A stretch of 64,000 nt of DNA from Epibacterium ulvae. Lineage in GTDB: Bacteria; Pseudomonadota; Alphaproteobacteria; Rhodobacterales; Rhodobacteraceae. The stretch's first letter is position 1. Every line of letters starts with the position of its first letter. Of this stretch, positions 1-8,039 are shown piece after piece. A program made the position numbers and the translations under genes. The notes under the pieces were generated by a model, which saw only the letters and a list, made by a program, of their open reading frames with translations, ran no database searches and was not told the DNA's origin. The stretch covers positions 1-64,000 of the forward strand of contig NZ_FMWG01000011.1 in the NCBI RefSeq assembly GCF_900102795.1. Reading direction: 5' to 3'.

Positions 1-421
1 GGTTGGCATCATAGATATCGTGGTTCACACCGTAAACGATGTTGGCAGCTTCGTCTTCTTTGACAGGCGCAGAGACGACAACCTTTTTGACGCCAGCGTC
101 AAAGTAAGGTTGCAGTTTTTCTGCGGTTTTAAAGACGCCGGTGCAGTCGATGATCACATCAATACCATCAAGCGGCAGCCCGTCGATGGTGGAGGATTGA
201 TGTACGGGCAGGCGATTGCCATCGATGGTGATGCTGTCGGCGTCATGGGAAAATTCCGCGTCCCAACGTCCGTGCACGGTGTCAAATTGCAGCAGATGCG
301 CGTGCATTTCAGGATCACCCACAGCGTCGTTGATCCAAGCGATTTTTGCGCCTTTTTCCAACAGGGGTTTCAGCGCCAGTTTGCCCATACGGCCCAGGCC
401 GTTTAATGCGTAAGTTGTCAT
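1..421 (-). CDS. Glyceraldehyde-3-phosphate dehydrogenase, arsenic-operon type (partial; C-terminal part outside window)
   Basis: The first 140 codons of a GAPDH-like protein start at an ATG at 421 and run off the left edge without a stop. The N-terminal Rossmann motif (GLGRMGKLAL, residues 8-17) and the blocks VIIDCTGVF and KKVVVSAP are typical of the NAD-binding half; the catalytic cysteine would lie beyond the edge. It sits 18 bp downstream of an ArsR-arsenate reductase fusion. In ars operons such a GAPDH makes 1-arseno-3-phosphoglycerate, which the permease ArsJ exports (established for the ArsJ system). I infer this role from context; arsJ would be just outside the window. A housekeeping gap gene is the alternative but is unlikely beside arsR. 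Confidence 0.85.
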   Translation of the reverse strand, partial: MTTYALNGLGRMGKLALKPLLEKGAKIAWINDAVGDPEMHAHLLQFDTVHGRWDAEFSHDADSITIDGNRLPVHQSSTIDGLPLDGIDVIIDCTGVFKTAEKLQPYFDAGVKKVVVSAPVKEDEAANIVYGVNHDIYDAN

Positions 422-439
422 AAGAGATCCTTTTGCGGG

Positions 440-1282
440 TCAGTGTGCCAGTTCATCGACGGCTTTTTGAAGAGAGATACGATCCAGTTCACCTAAAGGG
501 AGCGCGGCGAAGGCGTGAATGCGGGTGCGCAGGGTGTCATAGGCCGTTTGAAACGCTTTTGAGATCGCTGCGTCGCTGCCTGTGGTTGCGACGGGATCCT
601 CTATACCCCAATGGGCGCTGATCGGTTGGCCAGTCCAAGGGGGGCTGTCTTGGTTGGCGGCGTTGTCACAAACGGTAAAGACAAAATCCATCACCGGCGC
701 CTGTGTGCCGCGAAAATCATCAATGTGCTGAGATTTCAGCGTGCTGACGTCGTGGCCTTTGGCTTGCAGCTGCGCAAGCGCATGGGGGTTGAGCGTAGAA
801 AACGGTTTGGTGCCGGCGGAATAGACATGGAAGTGATCGCCGCCTGCATCGCGTAGCAGGGTTTCGGCAAAGATTGAGCGCGCAGAATTACCAGTGCACA
901 CAAAGAGCACGTTCAATTTTTCAGATGTCTTTGCAAGGGCTTGATCGGGTGTGCACAGTTCGGGGCGACCGCGGCAGCAATCAAACAACAGCACATCAAA
1001 GGTGCCGCGCACGGCTGCAAGGTCGATTGTGTAGCGCACCGACGTGCCTTCGCGCGATTGCAGGATCAATCCAGCTTGTACCAGCGTCGATAGATGGGAT
1101 GACAAAGTGCTGGGGCGCAGATTGAGCGCCGCGCTGATGTCACCGGCTGGCACGCAATCGGGATAGCGCCGCATCAGCAGGCGAAAGACCGCAAGGCGTG
1201 TTGTGTGTCCAAGGGCGCTGAGGCGCTGGGGGATTAATTCTTCCATATTTCGGGAATTATCGAAATATGGTGAGTCGATCAA
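440..1282 (-). CDS. ArsR repressor fused to arsenate reductase (low-molecular-weight phosphatase type)
   Basis: A 280-residue fusion. Residues about 13-100 form an ArsR-family winged helix (recognition segment around RPSTLSSHLSTL). The cysteine cluster Cys102, Cys103, Cys110 just after it suits an As(III)-sensing site of the C-terminal type. Residues 122-275 are a low-Mr phosphatase-fold arsenate reductase with the P-loop C129-TGNSA-R135 (CX5R). One polypeptide would thus sense arsenite and reduce arsenate. The listed start is a TTG preceded by AAGGGGA; an ATG at 1246 (codon 13) is an alternative. A perfect inverted repeat covers codons 5-14 and suggests autoregulation. The GAPDH gene follows after 18 bp. 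Confidence 0.9.
   Translation of the reverse strand: MIDSPYFDNSRNMEELIPQRLSALGHTTRLAVFRLLMRRYPDCVPAGDISAALNLRPSTLSSHLSTLVQAGLILQSREGTSVRYTIDLAAVRGTFDVLLFDCCRGRPELCTPDQALAKTSEKLNVLFVCTGNSARSIFAETLLRDAGGDHFHVYSAGTKPFSTLNPHALAQLQAKGHDVSTLKSQHIDDFRGTQAPVMDFVFTVCDNAANQDSPPWTGQPISAHWGIEDPVATTGSDAAISKAFQTAYDTLRTRIHAFAALPLGELDRISLQKAVDELAH
1243..1270. promoter_or_regulatory. Candidate ArsR operator: perfect 10-bp inverted repeat
   Basis: Arms CCATATTTCG (1243-1252) and CGAAATATGG (1261-1270) are exact reverse complements around an 8-bp spacer. The repeat overlaps the 5' end of the arsR-arsC fusion, including the alternative ATG at 1246. An AT-rich palindrome beside the regulator's own start is what ArsR autorepression requires. 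Binding is inferred. Confidence 0.65.
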
Positions 1283-1321
1283 GGGAAATGTCCCCTTGGG
1301 GGCTCCAAGGGGTGTGTGGCG

Positions 1322-2203
1322 TTAGAGTTTGTTGACCGGCGTTTTCAACATCATGTTGCCGTCTTTGTCGGCGGGTACTTCTCCGCCGCGCATATTGACC
1401 TGCAGGGAAGGCAGGATCAGTTTGGGCACGGCCAGCTGTGCGTCCCGTTCGGTGCGAAATTTGATGAAATCTTCGCGGGTTTTGCCACCGCCGACATGGA
1501 TATTGTTTTCTTTTTGCTCGGCAACGGTGGTTTCCCAGGCAATTGCCCGCCCGCCGGGGCCATAGTCATGGCACATGAACAGACGCAGATCGTCAGGCAG
1601 CGAGAGTACGCGCTGAATAGAATCGTAAAGCTGGCCGGCATCGCCGCCGGGAAAATCAGCCCGCGCAGAGCCGCCATCCGGCATAAAGAGCGTGTCCCCT
1701 GCAAAACCCGCATTGCCCATGACATGGACCATACAGGCCGGGGTATGGCCGGGCGTGTGCAGGGCGAAACAGGACATTGCGCCCACCTGATAGGTGTCGC
1801 CATCTTCAAACAATGCATCAAATTGCGAACCATCGCGCTGGAATTCAGTGCCTTCGTTAAAGATTTTCCCAAAGGTGTCCTGGACGGTCTGCACATGTTT
1901 GCCGATGCCGATTTTGCCGCCTAAATGTTCCTGTATATAAGGTGCGCCCGAAAGGTGATCGGCGTGCACATGGGTTTCAATAACCCATTCAAGTTGCAGG
2001 TTCTTTTCTTGAATGAAGGCGATCATCTGATCTGCGCTATCATGGGTGAGACGTCCGGACGCCTGATCAAATTCCATCACCGGGTCTATGATGGCACAGG
2101 CTGCGCTGTCGGGGTCCTGAACGATATAGCTGATGGTGTTTGAGCTTTCGTCAAAGAACCCGGTGACTGTGGGAATGGTGCTAAGATCAACGGTTGCGGG
2201 CAT
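1322..2203 (-). CDS. Metallo-beta-lactamase-fold hydrolase, persulfide dioxygenase/glyoxalase II-like
   Basis: A 293-residue protein. The frame stays open to 2452, but the ATG at 2203 is chosen because a strong AGGAGGTGAGA precedes it. Metal-binding motifs are complete: THVHADH (77-83), HTPGH (149-153), GD170 and a late CH(212)DYGP. The TFDESSNTxSYIVxD-like N-terminus and CHDYGP resemble ETHE1/Blh persulfide dioxygenase-like proteins, which oxidise sulfane sulfur. Glyoxalase II-type activity cannot be excluded. It ends 39 bp upstream of the arsR fusion on the same strand, so the ars promoter probably lies partly inside its 3' end. Confidence 0.8.
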   Translation of the reverse strand: MPATVDLSTIPTVTGFFDESSNTISYIVQDPDSAACAIIDPVMEFDQASGRLTHDSADQMIAFIQEKNLQLEWVIETHVHADHLSGAPYIQEHLGGKIGIGKHVQTVQDTFGKIFNEGTEFQRDGSQFDALFEDGDTYQVGAMSCFALHTPGHTPACMVHVMGNAGFAGDTLFMPDGGSARADFPGGDAGQLYDSIQRVLSLPDDLRLFMCHDYGPGGRAIAWETTVAEQKENNIHVGGGKTREDFIKFRTERDAQLAVPKLILPSLQVNMRGGEVPADKDGNMMLKTPVNKL

Positions 2204-2420
2204 TCTCACCTCCTGTGTGGCCTGTCTTTTATCTGGGGATCCGTGGCGCGGTTTCCAAATCAAATCGACGTGGGGGACGATTGTCACTGTGGTTGTGCCT
2301 GTTGCGCGCCGTCTATTGGGGCCGCGGCTTGTGGTTGCGACCCAGAAATTACCCCCTATCGCGGAGCGCGGGCAAAAGGCAGGGCGGTCTTCGCGCCGTT
2401 TTGGGCGAAGACCGGGGTGA

Positions 2421-2909
2421 TCAGTCGTCTGCCTGATCTGCAGAGTCTGCATTCAGCGCGCCGTAATTTGCAGCGCCGATTTCATCAAAGAGACCGATCT
2501 GTGTTTCAAGGAAGTCGATATGGCCCTGCTCATCCAGAATGAGCTCTTCGAACAGTTTCATAGATGCGTAATCACCCGCATCGTTGCAGTATTTGCGGGC
2601 TTCATTGTAAAGCGCAACTGCTTCCATTTCGGCGTCCAGATCACATGTTAGAGTTTCGCGGACGTTTTCGCCGATGCGCAGTGGATCCAGTGTTTGCAGG
2701 TTGGGGTGGCCTTCGAGGAAGATGATGCGGTCAATCAGCTTGTCCGCGTGCTCCATCTCTTCGATGCTTTCCTCGCGCATCTTTTTCGCGAGCTTGCCGT
2801 AACCCCAGTCTTTTTGCAGGCGGTAATGCAGCCAGAATTGGCTGACGGCGGTCAGTTCAACCCGCAGCGCCTTGTTTAGATATTCGATGACCTTTTTGTC
2901 GCCCTTCAT
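2421..2909 (-). CDS. bfr: Bacterioferritin
   Basis: A 162-residue iron-storage protein of normal family length. All ferroxidase ligands fall at the same positions as in E. coli Bfr: Glu18, Glu51, His54, Glu94, Glu127, His130. Met52, the inter-subunit haem ligand, is present too. The ATG at 2909 has AAGGAGA at proper distance, so the longer open frame to 2939 is not used. The protein should form a 24-mer shell that oxidises Fe(II) and stores ferric mineral. It lies directly downstream of, and overlaps, the bfd gene needed for iron release. Confidence 0.95.
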   Translation of the reverse strand: MKGDKKVIEYLNKALRVELTAVSQFWLHYRLQKDWGYGKLAKKMREESIEEMEHADKLIDRIIFLEGHPNLQTLDPLRIGENVRETLTCDLDAEMEAVALYNEARKYCNDAGDYASMKLFEELILDEQGHIDFLETQIGLFDEIGAANYGALNADSADQADD

Positions 2910-3144
2910 GGGGTAGTCTCCTTTGTGAGCGTAATCCACGTAATTCCATGGGTACTTCTAAATTAGGATTTGCCCGCATAGATGCAACAAAGAGTTTCAT
3001 ACATCCCCCGCAATCCGGGGTTTTACCCAAGGCGCGGTAGATCTTGCCGGGGGTGATGATTGTGCGCTGATCTGCGGCGCGTATCCAATCAATCGCCGCG
3101 TGGATATCTTTGTCGCTGATGGCGTTGCAGCTGCAGATAATCAT
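2857..3144 (-). CDS. bfd: Bacterioferritin-associated ferredoxin (Bfd)
   Basis: A small [2Fe-2S] protein with cysteines Cys4, Cys6, Cys45 and Cys48 (CxC ... CxxC), the Bfd pattern. Known Bfd reduces the ferric core of bacterioferritin to release iron. The ATG at 3144 follows GAGGTGATC; a GTG two codons upstream is possible. The frame does not stop after the usual 60-70 residues. It runs 53 bp into bfr, giving 95 residues whose last 25 or so are basic and unrelated to the family. The overlap implies translational coupling with bfr. Confidence 0.85.
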   Translation of the reverse strand: MIICSCNAISDKDIHAAIDWIRAADQRTIITPGKIYRALGKTPDCGGCMKLFVASMRANPNLEVPMELRGLRSQRRLPHEGRQKGHRISKQGAAG

Positions 3145-3211
3145 GATCACCTCGTCTTGTTGTGAGGTATATACGAGTGAAAAAGTCAGAAATCAATGTC
3201 CGATTGTTTTA

Positions 3212-4117
3212 CTAAGATAAAGTCGGATCTGTATTGAATGTGCGTTTGTAATAATCGCGCATCGTGTCCACAAAGCAGACAGATTTTGCGACACGATATT
3301 TTGACGGTGGATACTGGGCGTAGATCCCTGAATTTGCTAAGGACCAATCAGGCAGAAGGCGCTGTAAACGCCCGGCTTTCAGATCATCGGCCACCTGAAA
3401 ATCTGACATGATCGCGACCCCAATCCCGTTCAGGACGGCGGCTTGCATGGCCTCGGTGGTATCCGTGCGTAACACGGGGGTGAGCGCAACTGTTGCGGTT
3501 TCATCAGCGCGTGAGAATGTATGTTCTACCCGTTTTTCTGAGAGTGCAAAGGATATGGCGGGTAGTTTTGTAAGCGCGCGCGGATGATCAAGCGGTTGTG
3601 AAAGCGCAGGCGTTGCGACAGGAAAGCGCCGGACATCAGCGATTTTACGCATGATATTGCTGGAGTCTTTGGGCCATCCGACCCTGATTGAAAGGTCGAA
3701 ATTGTCGGTGATCAGATCGCTGATGTGATCCGCCAATGACAGGTCTACTTTCATATGCGGGTAGCGTTGCAGGTAATCTTTGATCGAAGGCACGACGACC
3801 CTTGTGCCAAAGTGAACAGGGGCGGTGATCCGCAGAACGCCGGTCGGGGCCTGATAATTCTGGTTTAGATCGGCTGCGGCCTGTGCTGCTTCGCGCAAGA
3901 GGTCTGAGATTTTTTGATAGAACTGTGCCCCTTCTTTGGTTGGCGTGACATTGCGGGTGGTGCGTAGCAGAAGCGTGGCAGAGAGCTCTTTTTCAAGGGC
4001 TGCGACCTGATGGCTGACAACATTCTTGGCCACGCCGAGGCTTTGGGCGGCTTCGGTGAAAGATCCGCATTCGACAACGGAGGCAAAATACTGCAGGCGA
4101 TCTAGTGAAAACGACAT
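3212..4117 (-). CDS. LysR-family transcriptional regulator
   Basis: A 301-residue protein with an N-terminal winged helix (residues 1-60: FASVVECGSFTEAAQSLGVAKNVVSHQVAALE) and a periplasmic-binding-like effector domain (GVLRITAPVHFG onward). The pattern fits the large LysR group that controls a divergent gene. The divergent gene is an MdaB-type quinone reductase at 4255, with a perfect 18-bp palindrome between them, so it probably responds to quinones or other electrophiles and controls mdaB. The effector is not readable from sequence. Confidence 0.9.
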   Translation of the reverse strand: MSFSLDRLQYFASVVECGSFTEAAQSLGVAKNVVSHQVAALEKELSATLLLRTTRNVTPTKEGAQFYQKISDLLREAAQAAADLNQNYQAPTGVLRITAPVHFGTRVVVPSIKDYLQRYPHMKVDLSLADHISDLITDNFDLSIRVGWPKDSSNIMRKIADVRRFPVATPALSQPLDHPRALTKLPAISFALSEKRVEHTFSRADETATVALTPVLRTDTTEAMQAAVLNGIGVAIMSDFQVADDLKAGRLQRLLPDWSLANSGIYAQYPPSKYRVAKSVCFVDTMRDYYKRTFNTDPTLS

Positions 4118-4143
4118 ATCTTCAAATTGTCCGATTTAATCAG

Positions 4144-4161
4144 ACAGATCAATTGATCTGT
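4144..4161. promoter_or_regulatory. Perfect 18-bp palindrome, candidate LysR operator
   Basis: ACAGATCAATTGATCTGT is a perfect palindrome in the 137-bp gap between the LysR gene and divergent mdaB. Its position, 26 bp upstream of the LysR start, suits an autorepression and activation site. Confidence 0.55.
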
Positions 4162-4254
4162 GGTCTCTAATTTACACAATCGCTCTGAGCTAACTCTGAC
4201 GCATAGATTTATCGCAAAGCCGTTGGGACGACGGTCACAAGAGGAGTTCGTGCT

Positions 4255-4842
4255 GTGAGCAATGTTTTTATCCTAAATGGGCATCAGCCTTCTGATTTCA
4301 CCAAGGGTGAATTAAACAAATCACTGGTGGAACGTGCAGAGCGGCTGCTGAGCGCAGAGGGTCATCAGGTGCGCCACACGGCTATCGCCTCGGGCTATGA
4401 TGTGAATGCTGAGGCGGATAATTATGTTTGGGCAGATGTGGTAGTGCTGCAGTTCCCGGTGAATTGGATGGGGGTGCCTTGGTCTTTTAAAAAGTACATG
4501 GATGAAGTGTACACGGTTGGCGGATATGATGGCCGGTTGAGCAATGGTGATGGGCGCACAGCTGAAAAGCCTAAGGAAAATTATGGTCTTGGTGGAACGC
4601 GTGCGGATACGAAATACATGCTGTCCGCCACGTTGAATGCACCGCGAGACGCCTTTGACAATCCACAGGACGGCTTTTTCAAAGGGCTGTCGCTGGATGA
4701 ATTGCTGGCTCCGGTTCATTATACTATGAAGTTTTTTGGCATGACGGCTTTGCCGACGTTCGCTGCGCATGATGTGGCGAAAAATCCAGAGGTGGAGTCT
4801 GATTTCGCGCGGTTTGATGCCCATCTGAAGGCGCATTTCTAA
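4255..4842 (+). CDS. mdaB: MdaB-type NAD(P)H quinone reductase (flavodoxin-like fold)
   Basis: A 195-residue flavodoxin-fold protein starting at GTG, preceded by AGAGGAG. The motifs LQFPVNWMGVPWSFKKYMDEV and YMLSATLNAPRDAF match the NQO1/MdaB family, which uses FAD or FMN to reduce quinones by two electrons in the cytoplasm and so protects against redox cycling. Length equals E. coli MdaB. It is transcribed divergently from a LysR gene and followed by a clear hairpin terminator, so it is probably a single-gene unit. Confidence 0.88.
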   Translation: MSNVFILNGHQPSDFTKGELNKSLVERAERLLSAEGHQVRHTAIASGYDVNAEADNYVWADVVVLQFPVNWMGVPWSFKKYMDEVYTVGGYDGRLSNGDGRTAEKPKENYGLGGTRADTKYMLSATLNAPRDAFDNPQDGFFKGLSLDELLAPVHYTMKFFGMTALPTFAAHDVAKNPEVESDFARFDAHLKAHF

Positions 4843-4856
4843 GAGGCATTGCCAAG

Positions 4857-4898
4857 AAAGCCTTCCCCGGTTTGGGATGCATCGTGGAAGGCTTTTGG
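4857..4898 (+). terminator. Rho-independent terminator after mdaB
   Basis: Stem AAAGCCTTCC (4857-4866) and GGAAGGCTTT (4886-4895) is a perfect 10-bp inverted repeat followed by TGGTTT. It lies 15 bp past the mdaB stop and just before the end of the convergent esterase gene, so it may serve both directions. Confidence 0.7.
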
Positions 4899-4899
4899 T

Positions 4900-5736
4900 T
4901 TATCCGGTCGCCAGGCGGGCTTCGAACCAATCTAATACGCGCGGTGCCCAATCTGCGGGAGAGCCATGACCACCGGGATGTAGCATGAGATCAATGCGCC
5001 CGGCGGCGCAGTCTTCCCAATGGCGGAACCAGCGGTCGTCTTCCAGTGTGGAGCGGGTGGGCTGGCGTGCTGTGCAGCCATTGGCGCGGCGCAGAATTTG
5101 CAAGCTTTCCCAGACATCGCCTTGTGCGATTGCTCCGTCCCATAAGGGGCGCCCTTCCAGTGGGACGGTGCGATCATTCCAGCCGTGTGTGTGAAACAGA
5201 TCAACAGGACCTATGCAGGCTTCGGGTAGGGTGTCCCAAAAAGCCCCGGCCGAAGGGGCATAGGCGCGGGCGAGATCTGGATTGAAACAAGCCACATCCC
5301 AGACCATTGAGCCGCCCCGTGAAAATCCGGCCAGCAGCATGTTTTCGCGGGCGACATCGTAAGTGTCAGCGACATGATCCATGACGTCGCCGAGAAAGGC
5401 GATATCGTCTTTTTCATGGCCGAAATTGTCTGCACGCACAGCCCAATTATTAGGAAAGCGTGCCGCGGGGTGTTCGCCATTTGGAGCGACAAATACAAAG
5501 CCACGTTCCAGTGACAGCCGGGCGATGTTGGAATTCAACAGGCTGCGCCCTTTGCCGCCGCCACCATGGAGCATGAGGACCGCGCCTTTTGCCGGGCTTT
5601 CAGGATGCAGGATATGGTAGGTGCCGCTGTCGATTGTGCAGGGAGTTTCAGCATCCCCGCAGGTTTGAGCCTGAGCGGCCGTGCTTGTGAAAAGCGCGCA
5701 TATGCCAAGGGCAATTGCTTTGACAAAAGGGGGCAT
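4900..5736 (-). CDS. Secreted alpha/beta-hydrolase esterase (LpqC / PHB-depolymerase-like)
   Basis: A 278-residue protein with a Sec signal peptide (residues 1-23, ending AQA) and an alpha/beta-hydrolase core. Visible elements are the oxyanion HGGGGKG (57-63), nucleophile GFSRG with Ser139, acid Asp188 (HGWNDRTVP) and His257 (HPGGHG). This set fits the LpqC/esterase PHB-depolymerase group, which cleaves short polyesters, feruloyl or acetyl esters. The substrate is unknown. It starts 3 bp after a LysR gene on the same strand and is probably cotranscribed with it. Confidence 0.85.
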   Translation of the reverse strand: MPPFVKAIALGICALFTSTAAQAQTCGDAETPCTIDSGTYHILHPESPAKGAVLMLHGGGGKGRSLLNSNIARLSLERGFVFVAPNGEHPAARFPNNWAVRADNFGHEKDDIAFLGDVMDHVADTYDVARENMLLAGFSRGGSMVWDVACFNPDLARAYAPSAGAFWDTLPEACIGPVDLFHTHGWNDRTVPLEGRPLWDGAIAQGDVWESLQILRRANGCTARQPTRSTLEDDRWFRHWEDCAAGRIDLMLHPGGHGSPADWAPRVLDWFEARLATG

Positions 5737-5739
5737 GGG

Positions 5740-6633
5740 TTAAAGCTCCGTTGCTGTTTGCACTGGTTGCAGTCCGGCGAAAATAGAAGGGAAACTGCTG
5801 CGCTCTTGCTGTGTTGGTTTCCACACGGCGTGAAAATCGAGAGAGACCACCTGACCACTGCGATTGCTAAGATGGCGCGCGTAATCCAGATTTTGGACTT
5901 TTGAAGCCGGGAGAAGGGTTGAGCCGATGCCAAGCTGTGTCCATTTTTCGAGAACATGGTAGCTGAGCGCGCGCCCCTCGTATTCTTTGAGAGAAATCTG
6001 ATGTTCGATAAACAGTTTGCGGACCGCATTTGCCAGACCGCAGGCATCATCCACCATGAGCATCATCTGGCCCTCAAGCGCATCAAGGGTGATCGGGCTT
6101 GAGGGGGCTGTTTGCATATTGCCGGACAAAAAGAGAAGCGGTTCGGAATAGATCTGATGGGAAATCATGTCATCGCTGTGGGGCGGTGGAGATGGGACAA
6201 GACCAAAATCAATCAATCCGGCCTCAAGGCCTGGCCCGATGTCGCCTTTGTTCATCTCGCTGAGCACAAGTGTCAGCTGGTTGTCGGACCTGCGCACGCG
6301 AGACATCAGATTGCTGACGAATTCATCGCTGACCAGTGGTGACATGCCGATGCGCACGGATTGTGTGTCTTGTTCTAATAGGTCTGAGGCCTGCCGGTAC
6401 AGCCTGTCGCGGGCTTTGCCGATGTCACGCATTTCCTCCATCAGCTTCTGACCAAATGTGGTCAGTGTGACAGAGCGTGTTGTGCGTTTGAACAACTGTG
6501 CGCCTAGTTCGTCCTCAAGCTGGGCCACCGCATTCGAAAGCGCAGGTTGGGTGACACAACACAGATCCGCGGCTTTTGTAAAAGATCCGGTGTCTGCCAC
6601 CGCAACTGCAAATTTGAGCTGTTGAAAATTCAT
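5740..6633 (-). CDS. LysR-family transcriptional regulator
   Basis: A 297-residue LysR protein. The N-terminal helix-turn-helix (VADTGSFTKAADLCCVTQPALSNAVAQLED, about 11-40) is canonical, and the effector domain (VRIGMSPLVSDEF onward) resembles the OxyR/CysB-like subgroup. It is the first gene of a two-gene unit with the secreted esterase and is divergent from the MAPEG-like gene at 6817 (183-bp gap), so either could be its target. Confidence 0.88.
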   Translation of the reverse strand: MNFQQLKFAVAVADTGSFTKAADLCCVTQPALSNAVAQLEDELGAQLFKRTTRSVTLTTFGQKLMEEMRDIGKARDRLYRQASDLLEQDTQSVRIGMSPLVSDEFVSNLMSRVRRSDNQLTLVLSEMNKGDIGPGLEAGLIDFGLVPSPPPHSDDMISHQIYSEPLLFLSGNMQTAPSSPITLDALEGQMMLMVDDACGLANAVRKLFIEHQISLKEYEGRALSYHVLEKWTQLGIGSTLLPASKVQNLDYARHLSNRSGQVVSLDFHAVWKPTQQERSSFPSIFAGLQPVQTATEL

Positions 6634-6816
6634 GAACGAAGCCTCGGACCACTTGCGCTTTGACTGTGTAGCAGGATGGGTATCAAAGTATTAGTTTCTT
6701 TCACGAATAGAGCCATTCACAGAAAGAATTTCAGTTCACAGATTGCTTTTCGCACTTTGGTTTTCAAGAGCTGCCACACAAGAGGGTGGCGCTTATCTTG
6801 CATAAGAGGAAAGACG

Positions 6817-7212
6817 ATGTCTGAAATTCATTGGATGGCTGCAACTGGTCTGATGACCGCGCTGTTTTGGTTGGTCTATGTGTTAAATCGGTTTGCTGTG
6901 GTTGGAATCCCGGCGACGCTTGGCAATCCGAGCGCTGATGCTCCGCCCTTGTCGGATTGGGCCCAACGCGCAGTCGCTGCGCACAACAATGCGATCGAGA
7001 ATTTCGTGATTTTTGCGGCGCTGGCCTTGGGTGTTGTTGCTTTGGAATTGTCCTCTGCGCTCACGGTGAGCATGGCCATGCTCTACTTCTTTGCACGTTT
7101 GGCGCATTTTGTCGTTTATGTGATGGGCATTCCTGTGGCGCGTACATTGGCGTTTGCGGCGGGTTGGGCGGCACAGATTGTGCTGGCGCTTGTTATTTTG
7201 GGTGTGTTGTAA
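6817..7212 (+). CDS. MAPEG-family-like small membrane protein
   Basis: A 131-residue protein with four predicted membrane segments (about 8-28, 52-75, 80-97, 107-130). The pattern WAQRAVAAHNNAIENFVIF followed by LYFFARLAHFVVYVMGIPVARTLAF is typical of bacterial MAPEG proteins, relatives of membrane glutathione transferases. The ATG at 6817 follows AAGAGGAAAGACG, so the longer open frame from 6676 is not used. Catalytic activity of bacterial members is poorly defined. A neighbouring LysR gene is divergent. Confidence 0.82.
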   Translation: MSEIHWMAATGLMTALFWLVYVLNRFAVVGIPATLGNPSADAPPLSDWAQRAVAAHNNAIENFVIFAALALGVVALELSSALTVSMAMLYFFARLAHFVVYVMGIPVARTLAFAAGWAAQIVLALVILGVL

Positions 7213-7235
7213 GCCGTTTAGTGACGCTTATTTTT

Positions 7236-7268
7236 GACCACCTTGCCATAAAGGGATGGCAGGTGGTC
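7236..7268 (+). terminator. Strong stem-loop after the MAPEG-like gene
   Basis: The arms 7236-7249 (GACCACCTTGCCAT) and 7256-7268 (ATGGCAGGTGGTC) pair along their whole length with one bulged base and a 6-nt loop. No T-run follows, so this is a terminator-like or mRNA-protecting hairpin and not a textbook intrinsic terminator. Confidence 0.45.
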
Positions 7269-7357
7269 GTTGCTATTGATACTTAAGAGAGACGTAAAAG
7301 AGTGCCGTATTTAAGCCATGGCATCTTTTATGGTTCAACAATCCCAGAGGTGAAAAT

Positions 7358-8038
7358 ATGACAGATCAATCTCTTGCATTGGTTGCTGGCGCAGGAACTG
7401 GCCTTGGTCAGGCTTTGGTGCAGAAATTCCAAGATAAGGGGATGAAGGCGGTTGGTTTGAGCCGGTCCCCGTCTGAGGCGGAAGGGTTGGATATCCGTAC
7501 CTGTGATCTGACAGATCGGGATGCGGTGAATGCAACTGTTGCACCGCTGATCACCGAATTTGGTGCGCCGAAAATTGTTGTGCACAATCCTGCGCATCTG
7601 GTGATTGCGGGTTTTCTGGATACATCATTAGAAGATATCGAAGCGTGCTGGCGCAATATGGTGCTGAGCTGTGCCACACTGGCGCAATGTACACTGCAAC
7701 CAATGGTGCGTGCTGGTGGCGGCACCTTTATTGTGTCTGGTGCAACGGCCAGCCTGCGTGGTGGGGGTAAGTTTTCCGCCTTTGCCTCGGCCAAATTTGC
7801 CCTACGGGGGATGACGCAATCATTGGCGCGTGAATTCCAGCCGAGCGGCGTTCATGTCGTGCATACGATTTTGGACGGGATCATTGATACGCCGCGCAGT
7901 CGGGAGCTACACAGTCTGGACCCTTCTAAAATGATGAAAGTTGATGATTTGGCAGAGGCCTACTGGCAGGTTTCGCAACAGCCTAAATCCGTGTGGACCC
8001 ATGAATTGGATCTGCGTCCGCAGTCTGAAGGGTTTTAA
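7358..8038 (+). CDS. Short-chain dehydrogenase-like protein lacking the catalytic tyrosine
   Basis: A 226-residue Rossmann protein with the cofactor loop GAGTGLG (11-17) and a possible catalytic Ser127. The active-site YxxxK appears as Phe142-ASA-Lys146 (FASAKFALRG), so the proton-donating tyrosine is absent; the usual NNAG is HNPA. It belongs to an atypical SDR subgroup whose chemistry is unclear. The stop is 1 bp before the start of an FAD amine-oxidase-like gene, so the two are cotranscribed and probably act together. Confidence 0.8.
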   Translation: MTDQSLALVAGAGTGLGQALVQKFQDKGMKAVGLSRSPSEAEGLDIRTCDLTDRDAVNATVAPLITEFGAPKIVVHNPAHLVIAGFLDTSLEDIEACWRNMVLSCATLAQCTLQPMVRAGGGTFIVSGATASLRGGGKFSAFASAKFALRGMTQSLAREFQPSGVHVVHTILDGIIDTPRSRELHSLDPSKMMKVDDLAEAYWQVSQQPKSVWTHELDLRPQSEGF

Positions 8039-8039
8039 A

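Noticed and set aside
20-406. Plus-strand frame at the left edge
   Set aside because: Antisense of the GAPDH gene, which has a clear Rossmann motif on the minus strand.
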